The notes beneath the pieces were generated by a model. It had not been told where the DNA came from. It was given only the letters and a program-made list of their open reading frames with translations, and ran no database searches. A program made the position numbers and the translations under genes. From Chryseobacterium binzhouense (GTDB taxonomy: Bacteria > Bacteroidota > Bacteroidia > Flavobacteriales > Weeksellaceae), in contig NZ_VKOG01000004.1 in the NCBI RefSeq assembly GCF_007474545.1, positions 1 to 64,000 on the forward strand: DNA of 64,000 nt. The letters run 5' to 3'. Within the stretch, counting starts at the first letter, position 1, and each line of letters opens with the position of its first letter. This document shows positions 19,023 through 27,858 of the stretch, in pieces.

Positions 19023-19627
19023 GGTATGTATCGTTTAATTAGTTTTTTACTTGTTTCCCAAATTAATACTGCCAAAACGGCAACTAAGGCAAACTGCCAA
19101 ATGGTATTTTTTTTAGTTTCTGTATCCGTCTTTATTGATTTTGACTTTAAATCCTGTCTGAAAATTTCGTACTCGTTCTGTAAGGCTTCATATTTAGTCT
19201 GAATACTAAGACTGGTTTCAAAAAGCTGATTATTTTCCAGCTTTAATGATTCAATCTCATTTTTCAAATCTGTTTCATTGATGAAATTGAGTTCTGTATT
19301 GTCATTCACCGGAATCGTTGTCCGATTACCAAAAGCATCTGTAAATTCAATATTCCTAATTGTTCCGGGATCAGCGCATTTTCCGTTGTTTTTTAACTGA
19401 AAATTCTGTGACGCAAACAGATTATCTCTGACAATATTATAGCTTGCTTTCGTGGAAACAGAATCTTTTTTACTTTCCTTTACATTTTCTGAATCGTTCA
19501 CAGAAACTTTTTTTTCTTTTGTTAAATTAGTTTCAGAAACTGTTTGCTGTTTTTCTTTTGACTTTTGCCTGCTTGATGTGCATGCTGAAATCAGAAAAAT
19601 GATTAAAATGGTTATTAGTTTTTTCAT
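19019..19627 (-). CDS. Unimolecular-spanin-like lipoprotein
   Basis: A 202-aa protein with three features in order. It has a lipoprotein signal (ITILIIFLISAC, lipobox Cys16), a long charged and coiled-coil-prone middle (about residues 105-165), and a single C-terminal transmembrane helix (about 176-192, WQFALVAVLAVLIW) with a basic tail. An outer-membrane lipid anchor plus an inner-membrane helix on one chain is the hallmark of u-spanins such as phage T1 gp11, which fuse the two membranes in the last step of lysis. No sequence match is claimed; the call rests on topology and on the overlapping amidase gene. Confidence 0.65.
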   Translation of the reverse strand: MKKLITILIIFLISACTSSRQKSKEKQQTVSETNLTKEKKVSVNDSENVKESKKDSVSTKASYNIVRDNLFASQNFQLKNNGKCADPGTIRNIEFTDAFGNRTTIPVNDNTELNFINETDLKNEIESLKLENNQLFETSLSIQTKYEALQNEYEIFRQDLKSKSIKTDTETKKNTIWQFALVAVLAVLIWETSKKLIKRYIP

Positions 19628-19719
19628 GGTTTTAAAATTTCAGATAATAATTATACATTTCTAAAATTGAAATGATTTTCAGGATTGATGATTATTTCTG
19701 TTTTCATTTTTTTTAGATT

Positions 19720-21600
19720 TTAAAATTGATAACCTTCTATTAAAGCTATATTGACTAAAGGATAAGAATTAGAATCGTAGGCTGTCCCATTGTTAAAGTA
19801 TGCGTAAAAATGCATTGCTAATTGAGGTATAGTTTGCGTACTCACGACCGTACCATTACTCGTACTAACGATAATAATAGCGGTAGTACCGTTTCTCATA
19901 ATGACAAATTCGGCAATTCCGGTTGAGGCAGTTATTCCTGTGGATGGCACAGTCACAGCATTATTAGATAATCCGGCATAAAAAAACTTTGTGTTTGCGT
20001 TATTAATGTCACCATTTCCACGAACAAATACAGCATTTCCATTAGCTAATGCCAATGTATTAGATAGACCAACTCCTATTGTAGCACCTGCTATTGTAAA
20101 TCTTCCTGTATATAGACTAAATGTACCTTTTATATAGAAATTAGTATAATCACCTATAAATTGAGATGATTTAGCAGCCGAAACTATCTCTGAGGTATTA
20201 GAAACAGAAGCGTTGGCTGGTATTCCTCGCATACTTACAGAATTACCAGATGCAATAATGACATCAGCAACTCCGGGCGTTTTTTGCAAAGTTTCCCAAG
20301 TTAAACCACCTAATGCTATTGGAAATAAATCACTTACAACAGTAATGTTTGTCACTGATCCTGTCATATAACTAGCCAATCCATTCCATAGCCTGAGACG
20401 GTAAACACCCATTGGAATGTCTTTAAAGTTATAGTAAAACATTAAGTCAGTACCTTGCGTATATAACTGAACTTGTGAATTGGGAATTGTCGCTATAATT
20501 CTCAAACCGTCCTCAGACATTAATTCGATTTTAAAATTAGCAGGGTTCAAATTCAAATTAGCACCTTTAAGAGAAAACCAGTAATTTTTATCCTGATTAT
20601 CAGCAACAGGAGGAGTTATCACAGCCACGCTCATCGTATTGGTTGTCCACCCTCCATTCATAGCGGTTTTCCAAGCTGTTTTTTGAGTATCAGTTAAACT
20701 ATTCGCTAAAGAAAGAAAATCAGCATTATCTGCAAACATCAAAGGTCTTTTCACTCCGGCATCATCAGTTCCAAAAAACTTTTTACTGTTGTACGTTAGC
20801 TGTTGCGGTAAGGTTTCAGTGTTATTTTCCAAAACCAGTCCAGACATTCTTGCTCTAGAAGTAAGATGTAATTGTTCGGCAGGCGTTGTAGTTCCTATAC
20901 CGTATTTTAAGCCACTGCTTTCACGAAAAATATTTGAATTTTTGAATTCAGAGCCATTCCAGAAAAGTAAATGATCAGAGCCCGGATTAATGGACTGATA
21001 AGAGGCTGTTCCATTCATCTTAACGAAGTAATTTCCGTTTACCGCAGGCTTATCAAGTTTTGTATTGAGAGCACTCTGCAAACCTTCCACCATGCTCATC
21101 GTAATATTGGTCAGTCCGGTTGGAAGATAATTCTTCGTGTCATTTTTCTCTTCACCTTTAAATATGAAAAGTGAAAAATTCCCTTTATCATCAGGAACAG
21201 CAATAAAATCATTTTGCTGAAATTCGTATTTGCCGGAATTTGCTGCAAACTCAGCGATATTTCTTTCGTTAGACTCTATAAGATCTGTCAAACCTAACGC
21301 TTCGATTTTATCTGCCCTGATTTTACCATCTTTCACGTAATCTGAAAGCATCATTGCCATTGCCATGATCTGCTCTTTATTGAAAACATCCGAAGGCTGA
21401 CCTTCATCTACCAATGCCATATTGTAGGGAAGATCATCAACACTAAGTTTGCTGTTTATTGAAGATTCCAATCCATCAACCTCTGTGATCGGGATTTTTG
21501 TGTCTTTGTGTCTGAAAGAAGAAAAGGTTTGTTCAAATTCTTCCTGTGTGGGATAATCACCGGTCTGAAACCAGCTTAATATTGTTTCTAAATTTACCAT
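19720..21600 (-). CDS. eCIS tail-fibre-like protein, long form
   Basis: A 626-aa protein. The first 40 residues hold an anchor shared with the next two genes: helix, then FQTGDYPTQEEFEQTF and a HKD. It continues with a helical segment and then beta-rich, Ser/Thr/Asn/Gly-rich sequence typical of fibres and receptor-binding tips (for example the GIGTTTPAEQLHLTS stretch near residue 235 seen in many phage tail-fibre proteins). It probably attaches to the baseplate by the N-terminus and recognises target cells with the C-terminus, the job of Afp13. It is followed downstream by the spanin-like gene. Confidence 0.7.
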   Translation of the reverse strand: MVNLETILSWFQTGDYPTQEEFEQTFSSFRHKDTKIPITEVDGLESSINSKLSVDDLPYNMALVDEGQPSDVFNKEQIMAMAMMLSDYVKDGKIRADKIEALGLTDLIESNERNIAEFAANSGKYEFQQNDFIAVPDDKGNFSLFIFKGEEKNDTKNYLPTGLTNITMSMVEGLQSALNTKLDKPAVNGNYFVKMNGTASYQSINPGSDHLLFWNGSEFKNSNIFRESSGLKYGIGTTTPAEQLHLTSRARMSGLVLENNTETLPQQLTYNSKKFFGTDDAGVKRPLMFADNADFLSLANSLTDTQKTAWKTAMNGGWTTNTMSVAVITPPVADNQDKNYWFSLKGANLNLNPANFKIELMSEDGLRIIATIPNSQVQLYTQGTDLMFYYNFKDIPMGVYRLRLWNGLASYMTGSVTNITVVSDLFPIALGGLTWETLQKTPGVADVIIASGNSVSMRGIPANASVSNTSEIVSAAKSSQFIGDYTNFYIKGTFSLYTGRFTIAGATIGVGLSNTLALANGNAVFVRGNGDINNANTKFFYAGLSNNAVTVPSTGITASTGIAEFVIMRNGTTAIIIVSTSNGTVVSTQTIPQLAMHFYAYFNNGTAYDSNSYPLVNIALIEGYQF

Positions 21601-22339
21601 AGTATTAAAAATTTGTGTTTAAAAAGATTGAGTTGAAGTTGAGAGATTTATAAAGAGTAAACTTTTACATTCAGTAATGATTTCGCCAACTTTACAGAAT
21701 GTAGTTGACTGATTTATCCTGCTGAAATTCTTAGAAAGAACTGTGAATTTATTTTTAAGTAAAATCTTACCAAAGGGTGCTCACAAAAGGAGAATCTCTT
21801 GATAAATTGTGAGGTGTATTCACAAGAGTTTCTCTCAAAAGAAAATTCTACACTTATCTTTGAATGATTCAAAAAAAAGTAAGGTTTTTCCGGCTAATAG
21901 CTGCCCGCTTGAATTAAGATTAGAATTAAAAAATAAAATCTGTATTTCATATCTATAAAAGTTTGATGGTTAGTTTTTGTTGTTGAAATAAGCCAATAAT
22001 CTACTGATTAAAATATTTTTAATTTTAATAATAGAAAGTAGAATTAAAAAGAAGAGGTTGTTTATTGACGAGCAGCCTACTCAGCAAAATTTTTCAAAAT
22101 AAGATGATTAAACCTGATCATTCAGAATAAAAGTTTATTGAATCAAAATTATTTCAATATAAAATCTTTGCTGAAAGGTTTCTCCTGTAAGAAAGGAACC
22201 AGAATCACTACCGAAGCAGCTATTAATTATATTTCTGAAACAGAATCCTATATCAAGTTAATTGTCTACTGCAAAAACAAAAGATAATTAAAAGACAAGG
22301 TTTCTTCTATAATAACATCCTGATAATTGAGTTATGATA
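21601..22339. other. Intergenic stretch between fibre genes
   Basis: There is no gene of normal size in these 739 bases. Two very short open frames are visible: an 18-codon minus-strand frame at 21894-21950 (hydrophobic, starting MKYRFYF) and a 49-codon plus-strand frame at 22138-22287 (TTG start), described separately. The rest is AT-rich with no hairpin or promoter that I would defend. Confidence 0.6.
22138..22287 (+). CDS. Possible short ORF or gene remnant
   Basis: A 49-codon frame whose residues look protein-like (KSLLKGFSCKKGTRITTEAA, then INYISETESYIKLIVYCKNKR). It runs against the direction of the flanking fibre genes and has only a TTG start after a TGA at 22105. I do not recognise it. 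It may be the end of a broken gene or a chance frame. Confidence 0.2.
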   Translation: MNQNYFNIKSLLKGFSCKKGTRITTEAAINYISETESYIKLIVYCKNKR

Positions 22340-23077
22340 TTAGTTAATGGCAAAATTGATCGCATCATATTCACCGGAAGATCCTAAGATGATTTTCATT
22401 CCTACCGGACGAGATCGGTACGCAGTTCCGTTGATATTGATCTCTAAAATCGCCTGTATCACTGTAAACGGTTTTCTGTATTTTGAATATTTGAAAGAAC
22501 CTGGTCTGTTAATACTTCCTGAAGGCAAAAACTCTTTGAAATTGGCAGCCGGTCTGAAGTAATGTATAGGTTCTATATCTATGACAGTTTCATTTGCTTC
22601 TATAGCATATTCTGATTTTCTGTTCCAAAGTGCAGCATCAGACATTTTTTCCTGGTAAAATCCTGCGGGTTTCATAAAGCCATTGGGCATTCTTTTTCTC
22701 TGCTTGTAGCGTTCTATAATTAATTTAGGCTGATGTTTTTCGATATCTATTTCACCGATCAGTTTTATATCTAAGCTTTTATAGTATACCGTTCTGCTTA
22801 AAATATGTGAATATCCATCTATTTTTGCCGGCGTATTTCCTTCTAAGCTTTCAATAATTTTATGACCTGCGCCAGAATCCATGATGTTATCTGCCTTATA
22901 AAAATCATAGTATTTAGCCGATGTTTTTCCGGTTGGTCTTATTGATAATCCAAAATTAAATTCATTCAAATGCGCATAACTATTGATCAGTTCAGCAAAT
23001 TGACTTTCTGTGGGATAATCGCCTGTTTCAAAAAAGGATTTTAATTCTTCTCTGGTGGTTAATTTATTTTTTTCCAT
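22340..23077 (-). CDS. eCIS fibre-like protein, short form A
   Basis: A 245-aa protein whose first 40 residues (TTREELKSFFETGDYPTESQ) repeat the anchor of the two neighbouring fibre genes. The remaining 200 residues are beta-rich and unlike either neighbour. This fits a baseplate-attached fibre or tip whose binding end varies. Without a homologue to name, the function is inferred from the shared anchor and the location. Confidence 0.6.
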   Translation of the reverse strand: MEKNKLTTREELKSFFETGDYPTESQFAELINSYAHLNEFNFGLSIRPTGKTSAKYYDFYKADNIMDSGAGHKIIESLEGNTPAKIDGYSHILSRTVYYKSLDIKLIGEIDIEKHQPKLIIERYKQRKRMPNGFMKPAGFYQEKMSDAALWNRKSEYAIEANETVIDIEPIHYFRPAANFKEFLPSGSINRPGSFKYSKYRKPFTVIQAILEININGTAYRSRPVGMKIILGSSGEYDAINFAIN

Positions 23078-23197
23078 GATACATATTAGTTTTGGATTTA
23101 AGTTATAAGATTCTGTTGAGATAAAAGTAATTTGATTACAATAAAAACCTCTTTAAAGATTGCTATTGTTTTTAATTACAGACTCTATTGTAGACTA

Positions 23198-24064
23198 TCA
23201 AGCTGCACCTTCCGAACCGTTAGGTTTATATGTTGTATAATCACATTCAATTCTTATATTTCTAACTCTATTTGCATAACCAGGCCAAGCATTTTCACTG
23301 TTATATTCTACACTCAGATAACTTGTAGATAAAAGCTCATTATTATCTGCATTATAAATTTTACACTCTATAAACTTATTGTCTTCCTGAAAATCTGCGT
23401 TATAGTAAAAATTCAAATGATCCCATTCATCATAATGATTGGTAACAGTATCATCAGATTTATAAGTATCTCCCCAATTTCCTGATTGTACCCTATACTG
23501 AATTGGTATTTCAGTTTTATTAACGAATTTAATATTTGTGTTTACGATGTTAATCTGCTTTCCGTAATCTTGTTTTTCTATGCGTAAATAAAATTTTTTG
23601 CTCTTTAATATTCCAAATTCAAATCCATCAGGGATTGTCGGCAAATTATTCCCGAATAACCTCTCTATTGTATAATTTGGATGTACTTTATATCTTAAGA
23701 GATAGTACTGAGTTCCTTCTAACCCTTCAACTGGAAATTCTTTCGCTTTAATATTGTAGGGTGCATTTCCGAAGAAGTATTTTTTTTCTTCCTCGTAGTC
23801 ATATCTACTATTTACCTGAATAATCTGATCTTCCTGATCAGATGAATTTATAACAATAGGAAATTTCACATCTCCGGTGTTGGTGCTATATTCAATATAT
23901 CCATTCAAACTATTGGCAAGGATAGCTGCTTCCTTATTGGTAAGCACATCTTCTTTATGTCTTAAAGAATCTATTAATTTCCCAAATTGCCCCTGAGTAG
24001 GATAATCTCCTGCTTCAAAATAACTTTTTAATTCCTCTCTTGAGGTTATTTGATTTTCTTCCAT
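23198..24064 (-). CDS. eCIS fibre-like protein, short form B
   Basis: A 288-aa protein with the same anchor (TSREELKSYFEAGDYPTQGQ, then SLRHKED) followed by a short helical linker. A C-terminal half (about 150-288) is rich in Tyr, Asn and Asp and beta strands (YNADFQEDNKFIECKIYNADN). It is first in the fibre group, behind two tandem copies of the locus promoter. It is probably a receptor-binding or accessory fibre protein of the injection system. The variable ends of the three fibre genes may widen the range of targets. Confidence 0.6.
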   Translation of the reverse strand: MEENQITSREELKSYFEAGDYPTQGQFGKLIDSLRHKEDVLTNKEAAILANSLNGYIEYSTNTGDVKFPIVINSSDQEDQIIQVNSRYDYEEEKKYFFGNAPYNIKAKEFPVEGLEGTQYYLLRYKVHPNYTIERLFGNNLPTIPDGFEFGILKSKKFYLRIEKQDYGKQINIVNTNIKFVNKTEIPIQYRVQSGNWGDTYKSDDTVTNHYDEWDHLNFYYNADFQEDNKFIECKIYNADNNELLSTSYLSVEYNSENAWPGYANRVRNIRIECDYTTYKPNGSEGAA

Positions 24065-24229
24065 GATTTAAATGTTTTCTATTTCTTTTTTAACAGTTTC
24101 TTTTTTGTAATTGTGATTACTGATATTAATTTTAAACTTCTATTTTCTTAAAAATTTTTAGGATTCTATATTGTATCTGAAGCAGATATAATTTTCGGAA
24201 ACAGTTTTTTCTGATCGTTTTTTAGAGTA

Positions 24230-24291
24230 CAAAACTCATCTTTTTTTTAATTATCTGAAAGTTTTCAGGACTGTCTATTCTGTAGTTGCAG
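24230..24291 (-). promoter_or_regulatory. Shared-type eCIS promoter, copy nearer the fibre genes
   Basis: The element CTGCAACTACAG (minus strand, 24291-24280) is 54 bases ahead of a GAGTTTTG box (24237-24230), with eight A just before the box. The box is about 165 bases upstream of the fibre gene start at 24064. Confidence 0.6.
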
Positions 24292-24339
24292 TAGTTGTAC
24301 TTTTTCAGAGAAGAAGGTTGCTGCTTCGTTTTCAGAGCA

Positions 24340-24401
24340 CAAAATTCAATCTTTTTTTGTTTCCCCGAAAGTTTTTAATGCTGTCTGTTCTGTAGCTGCA
24401 G
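24340..24401 (-). promoter_or_regulatory. Shared-type eCIS promoter, upstream tandem copy
   Basis: The element CTGCAGCTACAG (24401-24390) is 54 bases ahead of GAATTTTG (24347-24340). It is 110 bases upstream of, and clearly homologous along its length to, the copy at 24230-24291. Two more decayed relatives without the core may lie at about 24130-24190 and 24430-24480. The 525-base gap (24065-24589) therefore consists mostly of these repeats plus a terminator. Confidence 0.6.
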
Positions 24402-24532
24402 TAACTGCTTTTTTAATTGTCTGAAATTAAATTTTTTAAGAATTATTAGGATCCAGCTATTCTATATTTAATAATCAGCCAGACAGATTTTGGAAGTGAT
24501 TTTCCGAACCATAAGTCATCCTTTACAAAAAT

Positions 24533-24561
24533 TCCGCAAAGCCATAAACTTTGCGGATTTT
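24533..24561 (-). terminator. Terminator after the repeat protein gene
   Basis: A TCCGCAAAG / CTTTGCGGA nine-base stem with T-rich sequence on the minus-strand exit, 30 bases past the stop at 24590. Confidence 0.75.
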
Positions 24562-24589
24562 ATCTTTATCATAGAAAATTTACAAGAAC

Positions 24590-25000
24590 TTAATCCTGTT
24601 TAAAAAAGAAATATACTACAGCTGCCCATTCTTTTCTAATTCCTCTTACATAACCAATAGTACTGTGGCTGCTGTTTTCTACCGTCCCATCGTCTTTAAT
24701 ATAACCAATCGTACTGTGACTTCTATTTTCTACCGTTCCATCCTTTTTTACATATCCTACAGTTGAATGACTTCTGTTTTCGATAGTTCCGTCACTTTTG
24801 ATATAGCCAATCGTACTGTGACTTCTGTTTTCAATGGTTCCATCGCTTTTAATATAGCCCACTGTAGAATGGCTGCTGTTTTCAATGGTTCCATCACTCT
24901 TAATATAACCTTTCGTATTGTGACTTCCGGATTCTATGGTTTGTGCATTGGCAACAGAAAGACTGAAGAAAATTGAGCAGATAAATAGTGTTTTTTTCAT
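24590..25000 (-). CDS. Secreted tandem-repeat protein (5-fold beta-flower type)
   Basis: A 136-aa protein with a signal peptide (residues 1-19, cut after VANA) followed by about six 17-residue repeats of the form SHSTIGYIKSDGTIENR. The repeat number and pattern fit the small secreted proteins annotated as five-fold beta-flower in Bacteroidota. The function of that family is unknown. It lies between the fibre genes and the toxin remnants but has its own terminator, so it may be a passenger rather than an injection-system part. Confidence 0.65.
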   Translation of the reverse strand: MKKTLFICSIFFSLSVANAQTIESGSHNTKGYIKSDGTIENSSHSTVGYIKSDGTIENRSHSTIGYIKSDGTIENRSHSTVGYVKKDGTVENRSHSTIGYIKDDGTVENSSHSTIGYVRGIRKEWAAVVYFFFKQD

Positions 25001-25133
25001 GATTTTAATTTAAATAAATATATGAAATATTACGCATATCGGATAAATTTGAATTATAAAATTTGAATTTTATATCATACACTCATGAATAAATTTTATT
25101 TAGAAGTAGAAAATTCAAATAATTTACATAACA

Positions 25134-25703
25134 TTGCAAAAAAAATCCATGAAAATTTTCAAATCTATTTCAATTGTTATTGTATTTGCATTCTTCGGAA
25201 TTACCGCAAATGCACAAAAAAAGAACCCTGCAACATCTTCCAAATCCGGACCTATAGAAATGCCTGCAAATACCGAAACCCAAGTTATCCCTAATGATGA
25301 AAAATTCAATAAGATGATTTCAAAAATTAATGAAATCATTGTTTTTAAGTATGATAAAAGTTACAAAAATGCAGATGTATATATCATAAAAGACGGCAAA
25401 GAAACATTGATGTACAAAGCAAAATCAAATGATACAGGGGTTGACACAAAATTAAAAGCAAGAATCTACAATAAGAAAATTTATAGTCCGGACGGTAAGC
25501 AGCTTTTATTTACTTATGAAACCGAAACTGCAGCCACCAGCTTAATAAAGTTCATCTTCAATTTCCCGGAAAAAAAATCTCTTATTCTTGATTTTTCAAA
25601 AATGTATGAAAGTGATGCATATACGATGAGCAAATCAGAAGCTTTTGAAAAGTATCCTATCTTTTATTATTATTCATTTTATACTAATGCAAAGAATGAG
25701 TAA
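25134..25703 (+). CDS. Exported hypothetical protein
   Basis: A 189-aa protein on the opposite strand to its neighbours. The better start is the ATG at 25149, which gives a clean signal peptide (KIFKSISIVIVFAFFGITANAQ, cut after ANA). The mature part is a mix of short strands and Lys/Asp-rich loops with no motif that I recognise. It interrupts the minus-strand toxin region, so it may have been trapped there by rearrangement. No function is proposed. Confidence 0.6.
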   Translation: MQKKSMKIFKSISIVIVFAFFGITANAQKKNPATSSKSGPIEMPANTETQVIPNDEKFNKMISKINEIIVFKYDKSYKNADVYIIKDGKETLMYKAKSNDTGVDTKLKARIYNKKIYSPDGKQLLFTYETETAATSLIKFIFNFPEKKSLILDFSKMYESDAYTMSKSEAFEKYPIFYYYSFYTNAKNE

Positions 25704-25740
25704 GGTTTAGCAGGTAGTCATTTGAATATTTAATTTTTGA

Positions 25741-26045
25741 TTTAGCAACGGCACCAACTTTTCCGCTGGCAATGGCTGCAACACTGTCAGTAAAGGCTTT
25801 TATCAACTCCATGATTTATGCAGCACGCTGAATGAAGAATTTTACAACATCAATAATTGCCATTGCCGCTTTTATAAATGCCCCTACTGGAGTCAGCAAG
25901 CCCATGGTCCATTTGATACCCGCATGAATGACCTGTGTTTGGATAGTATTCATCACAGTGGCTTTCAAATCAGCAAACTGGTCTTTCAGATGTTCCCAAA
26001 GTCCGGCAGCACTTTCTTTACGGACGATCTGTACCATTTCAAAAC
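25741..26045 (-). pseudogene. Decayed fragment of the eCIS cargo core
   Basis: This stretch repeats the conserved core of the large cargo gene (its nucleotides about 29945-30250), including LWEHLKDQFADLKATVM and GLLTPVGAF. It has a 12-base deletion (DTIMEIIQTQ becomes NTIQTQ) and a TAA stop where the intact gene reads QRAAQIMEL. An open frame at 25816-26037 covers the readable part. It is a remnant left by duplication of the cargo gene, with nothing of a toxin tip after it. Confidence 0.8.
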
Positions 26046-26060
26046 TTAGATCTTGAACAT

Positions 26061-26100
26061 AAAAAAAAGCGAAACTTTATTTAGAAGTCTCGCTTTTTTT
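26061..26100. terminator. Bidirectional terminator after Imm11 gene
   Basis: An AAGCGAAACTT / AGAAGTCTCGCTT stem with one mismatch, flanked by A8 and T7, lies 20 bases past the stop of the immunity gene at 26121. Confidence 0.75.
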
Positions 26101-26120
26101 ATACCTTTTATAATTTGCTT

Positions 26121-26687
26121 TTAAAAGCTATAACCGTCAGCATTATAAAATGCCAATCCAGTGCATCCTCTATCTACTATCTGTTGTGCTAAATCCTCTC
26201 TAAAGACTAATAAATGTTCACATCCTTTAAGTCTAAAAAGTAATTCATCATTAATGATAGAATATTTAAGCTTCAAATTTAAAATATCTCTTATATATCT
26301 ATCCTCTTCCATTTCTCCTTCATAAAGTTCACTCCATTTTAATTCAGAATTTTGAATATCTATAGCGTCAATTACATTTAATATATTTAAACATTTATAA
26401 TTGTTGGAAATAATTTTGTCGTTAGCATCTTGAACATCTATATCAAAATATTGAACATAATCAATCGACATATTTTTAAGTATAGAAATAATATTCTGAT
26501 TAAAAACTACATATCCGTTTCCATTGGGAATACAATCAGGTATTTTATTTGTTTTAAATTTAAGATGAATTTTAGGTAAATCTAACTTTACTCCTAAATT
26601 AATAGGTTTTCCTGCATATGGATTGAATGGATCTTCATTTTCTAAAAAGTCAAATTTCCAATCTTCTTTAAAAATATAATATTTCAT
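26121..26687 (-). CDS. Imm11-like immunity protein
   Basis: A 188-aa acidic protein that fits the Imm11 (formerly DUF1629) immunity family. The pattern includes VVFNQNIISILKNM, YKCLNILNVIDAID, a LLFRLKGCEHLLVFRE strand, and the ending CTGLAFYNADGYSF. Immunity proteins bind and block a matching toxin. It lies directly downstream of the orphan AHH toxin module, so it most likely protects against that nuclease. The intact gene beside a broken toxin is common for such cassettes. Confidence 0.7.
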   Translation of the reverse strand: MKYYIFKEDWKFDFLENEDPFNPYAGKPINLGVKLDLPKIHLKFKTNKIPDCIPNGNGYVVFNQNIISILKNMSIDYVQYFDIDVQDANDKIISNNYKCLNILNVIDAIDIQNSELKWSELYEGEMEEDRYIRDILNLKLKYSIINDELLFRLKGCEHLLVFREDLAQQIVDRGCTGLAFYNADGYSF

Positions 26688-26713
26688 TTTTTGTTTTTTA
26701 AGGTACTAATATA

Positions 26714-26911
26714 TTAAAAAGTTTTTCTATCTGGATATGGATCAGTAGGTTTTAACCTATCGTTATACTGTAGTTTCATAGGATCTTTCATATCCATTAA
26801 TCTCCCGCGCAGGTCATTTTCAACTATACCTATTCTATTTATAAGCTTTTCCTCAGTCCATGGCTTATTCTTAGATTTTGCAACTATGACTTCATTTTGT
26901 AAATTTCTCAA
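26714..26911 (-). CDS. C-terminal tail of the AHH toxin, out of frame
   Basis: A 65-codon frame opening with TTG at 26911, which overlaps the TGA stop of the AHH frame (TTCTTGAGA). The residues (RNLQNEVIVAKSKNKPWTEE, then KLINRIGIVENDLRGRL) read as a natural helical continuation of an AHH domain. A single-base indel at 26908-26911 would join the two. I take it as the separated end of the toxin and not a gene of its own, although coupled translation is possible. Confidence 0.6.
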   Translation of the reverse strand: MRNLQNEVIVAKSKNKPWTEEKLINRIGIVENDLRGRLMDMKDPMKLQYNDRLKPTDPYPDRKTF

Positions 26912-27669
26912 GAATTAAATACCGTATTAAAATATTTATCCATATGTTTACCAGTATGTGCAGGTCTACCAACTCTCTCGGCCAAATCAAGTGTTTTCGG
27001 TAGATAAACTCCATTTTGCGTACGATTAATGTCATATCCAGTTTCTGCAGCAGCCTCCATTATATCTAATTTATTTGCTGTTGAAGTTGCGATAATATGA
27101 TGTGCTTGATAATCACTTCTAATTCCTATAGGAAAATCATCTGCCAAATTTTTAGCTAACTTTGTTCCAGTACCCTTTAAAGTTCCATTCCTATTTGTTA
27201 TGCTATCACTAAATAATAAACCAAATTTTTTCTGCTTTGTTCCTTCTGCTAATTTCTTTTCTGGATCTTCAATTTCAATTTTTATTTTTTCACCATCTTT
27301 TTCAGGATTTACTTTACCATGTACATGAACTAAATCTTCTCCAGTTTCTTCATGCCTATCAACTACAAGTTTTAACTCTAGCAATTGATGTTTAGTACTT
27401 ATAACTTTTAATTTATCGTCAACATCTCTTTTCTTAAGATGCTTATTTTGTTTTAAATAGGAAGTTCCTTCTTTAACACCTTCATCTAAATCCTTACGTT
27501 TTTCAGCCGTAGTACGTTCGTCTTTCACCTTTTTATCATTCTTCCCTTTTTTATCATTCTTCCCAATACCAATTTTACTCAACAATCCTTTAGCCTTCCC
27601 TTTCACAAAAGTCCAGAACTTCACAATCGCATTCTCAATACGCTGTCTGATTTTGCGAATCACTCCCAA
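26908..27669 (-). pseudogene. Orphan eCIS toxin module with AHH nuclease domain
   Basis: A 253-codon frame; homology to the large cargo gene actually begins near 27789, just after an in-frame TAA, and no good start codon exists. The first 80 or so codons repeat the cargo core (GKAVPVLIGFLASLLGIGGL, then KIRQRIENAIVKFWTFVKGK). After a Lys-rich linker comes a different C-terminus with DYQAHHIIATSTANKL and NGVYLPKT, the AHH motif of HNH/Endo VII-type nucleases. This is a displaced toxin tip of a polymorphic toxin. A frameshift cuts off its last 65 residues. Silent unless recombined into the intact cargo gene. Confidence 0.75.
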
Positions 27670-27801
27670 AACCTTATCCGCCAGTCCGCCAATTCCTAAT
27701 AAGGAAGCTAAGAATCCAATTAAAACAGGAACAGCTTTACCTAATGCATTTTCTATTGATTTGGCGACGGCACTTACATTTCCGCTGGTTTACTTTAAAT
27801 A

Positions 27802-27837
27802 AACAAGCGAAATTTCCGGTTGGAAATTTCGCTTGTT
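27802..27837. terminator. Perfect 16-base hairpin at the toxin-cassette border
   Basis: AACAAGCGAAATTTCC and its exact reverse complement are separated by GGTT. It lies 20 bases past the immunity gene stop and at the point where homology of the orphan module begins. It should end transcription of the cargo-immunity unit and may mark a cassette junction. Confidence 0.75.
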
Positions 27838-27858
27838 AACTTATCAAATTAATAATGT

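Noticed and set aside
21894-21950. 18-codon hydrophobic frame starting MKYRFYF
   Set aside because: Too short and isolated to support as a gene; mentioned only in the gap description.
22266-22281. CTACTGCAAAAACAAAAG resembling the shared element on the plus strand
   Set aside because: It lacks the ACAG half and lies inside a short open frame, with no gene in the right direction.
24280-24420. Peptide-like translations YCNYRIDSPENF repeated in intergenic copies
   Set aside because: The copies lack start codons and share DNA spacing better than frame; they are explained by the repeated promoter element.
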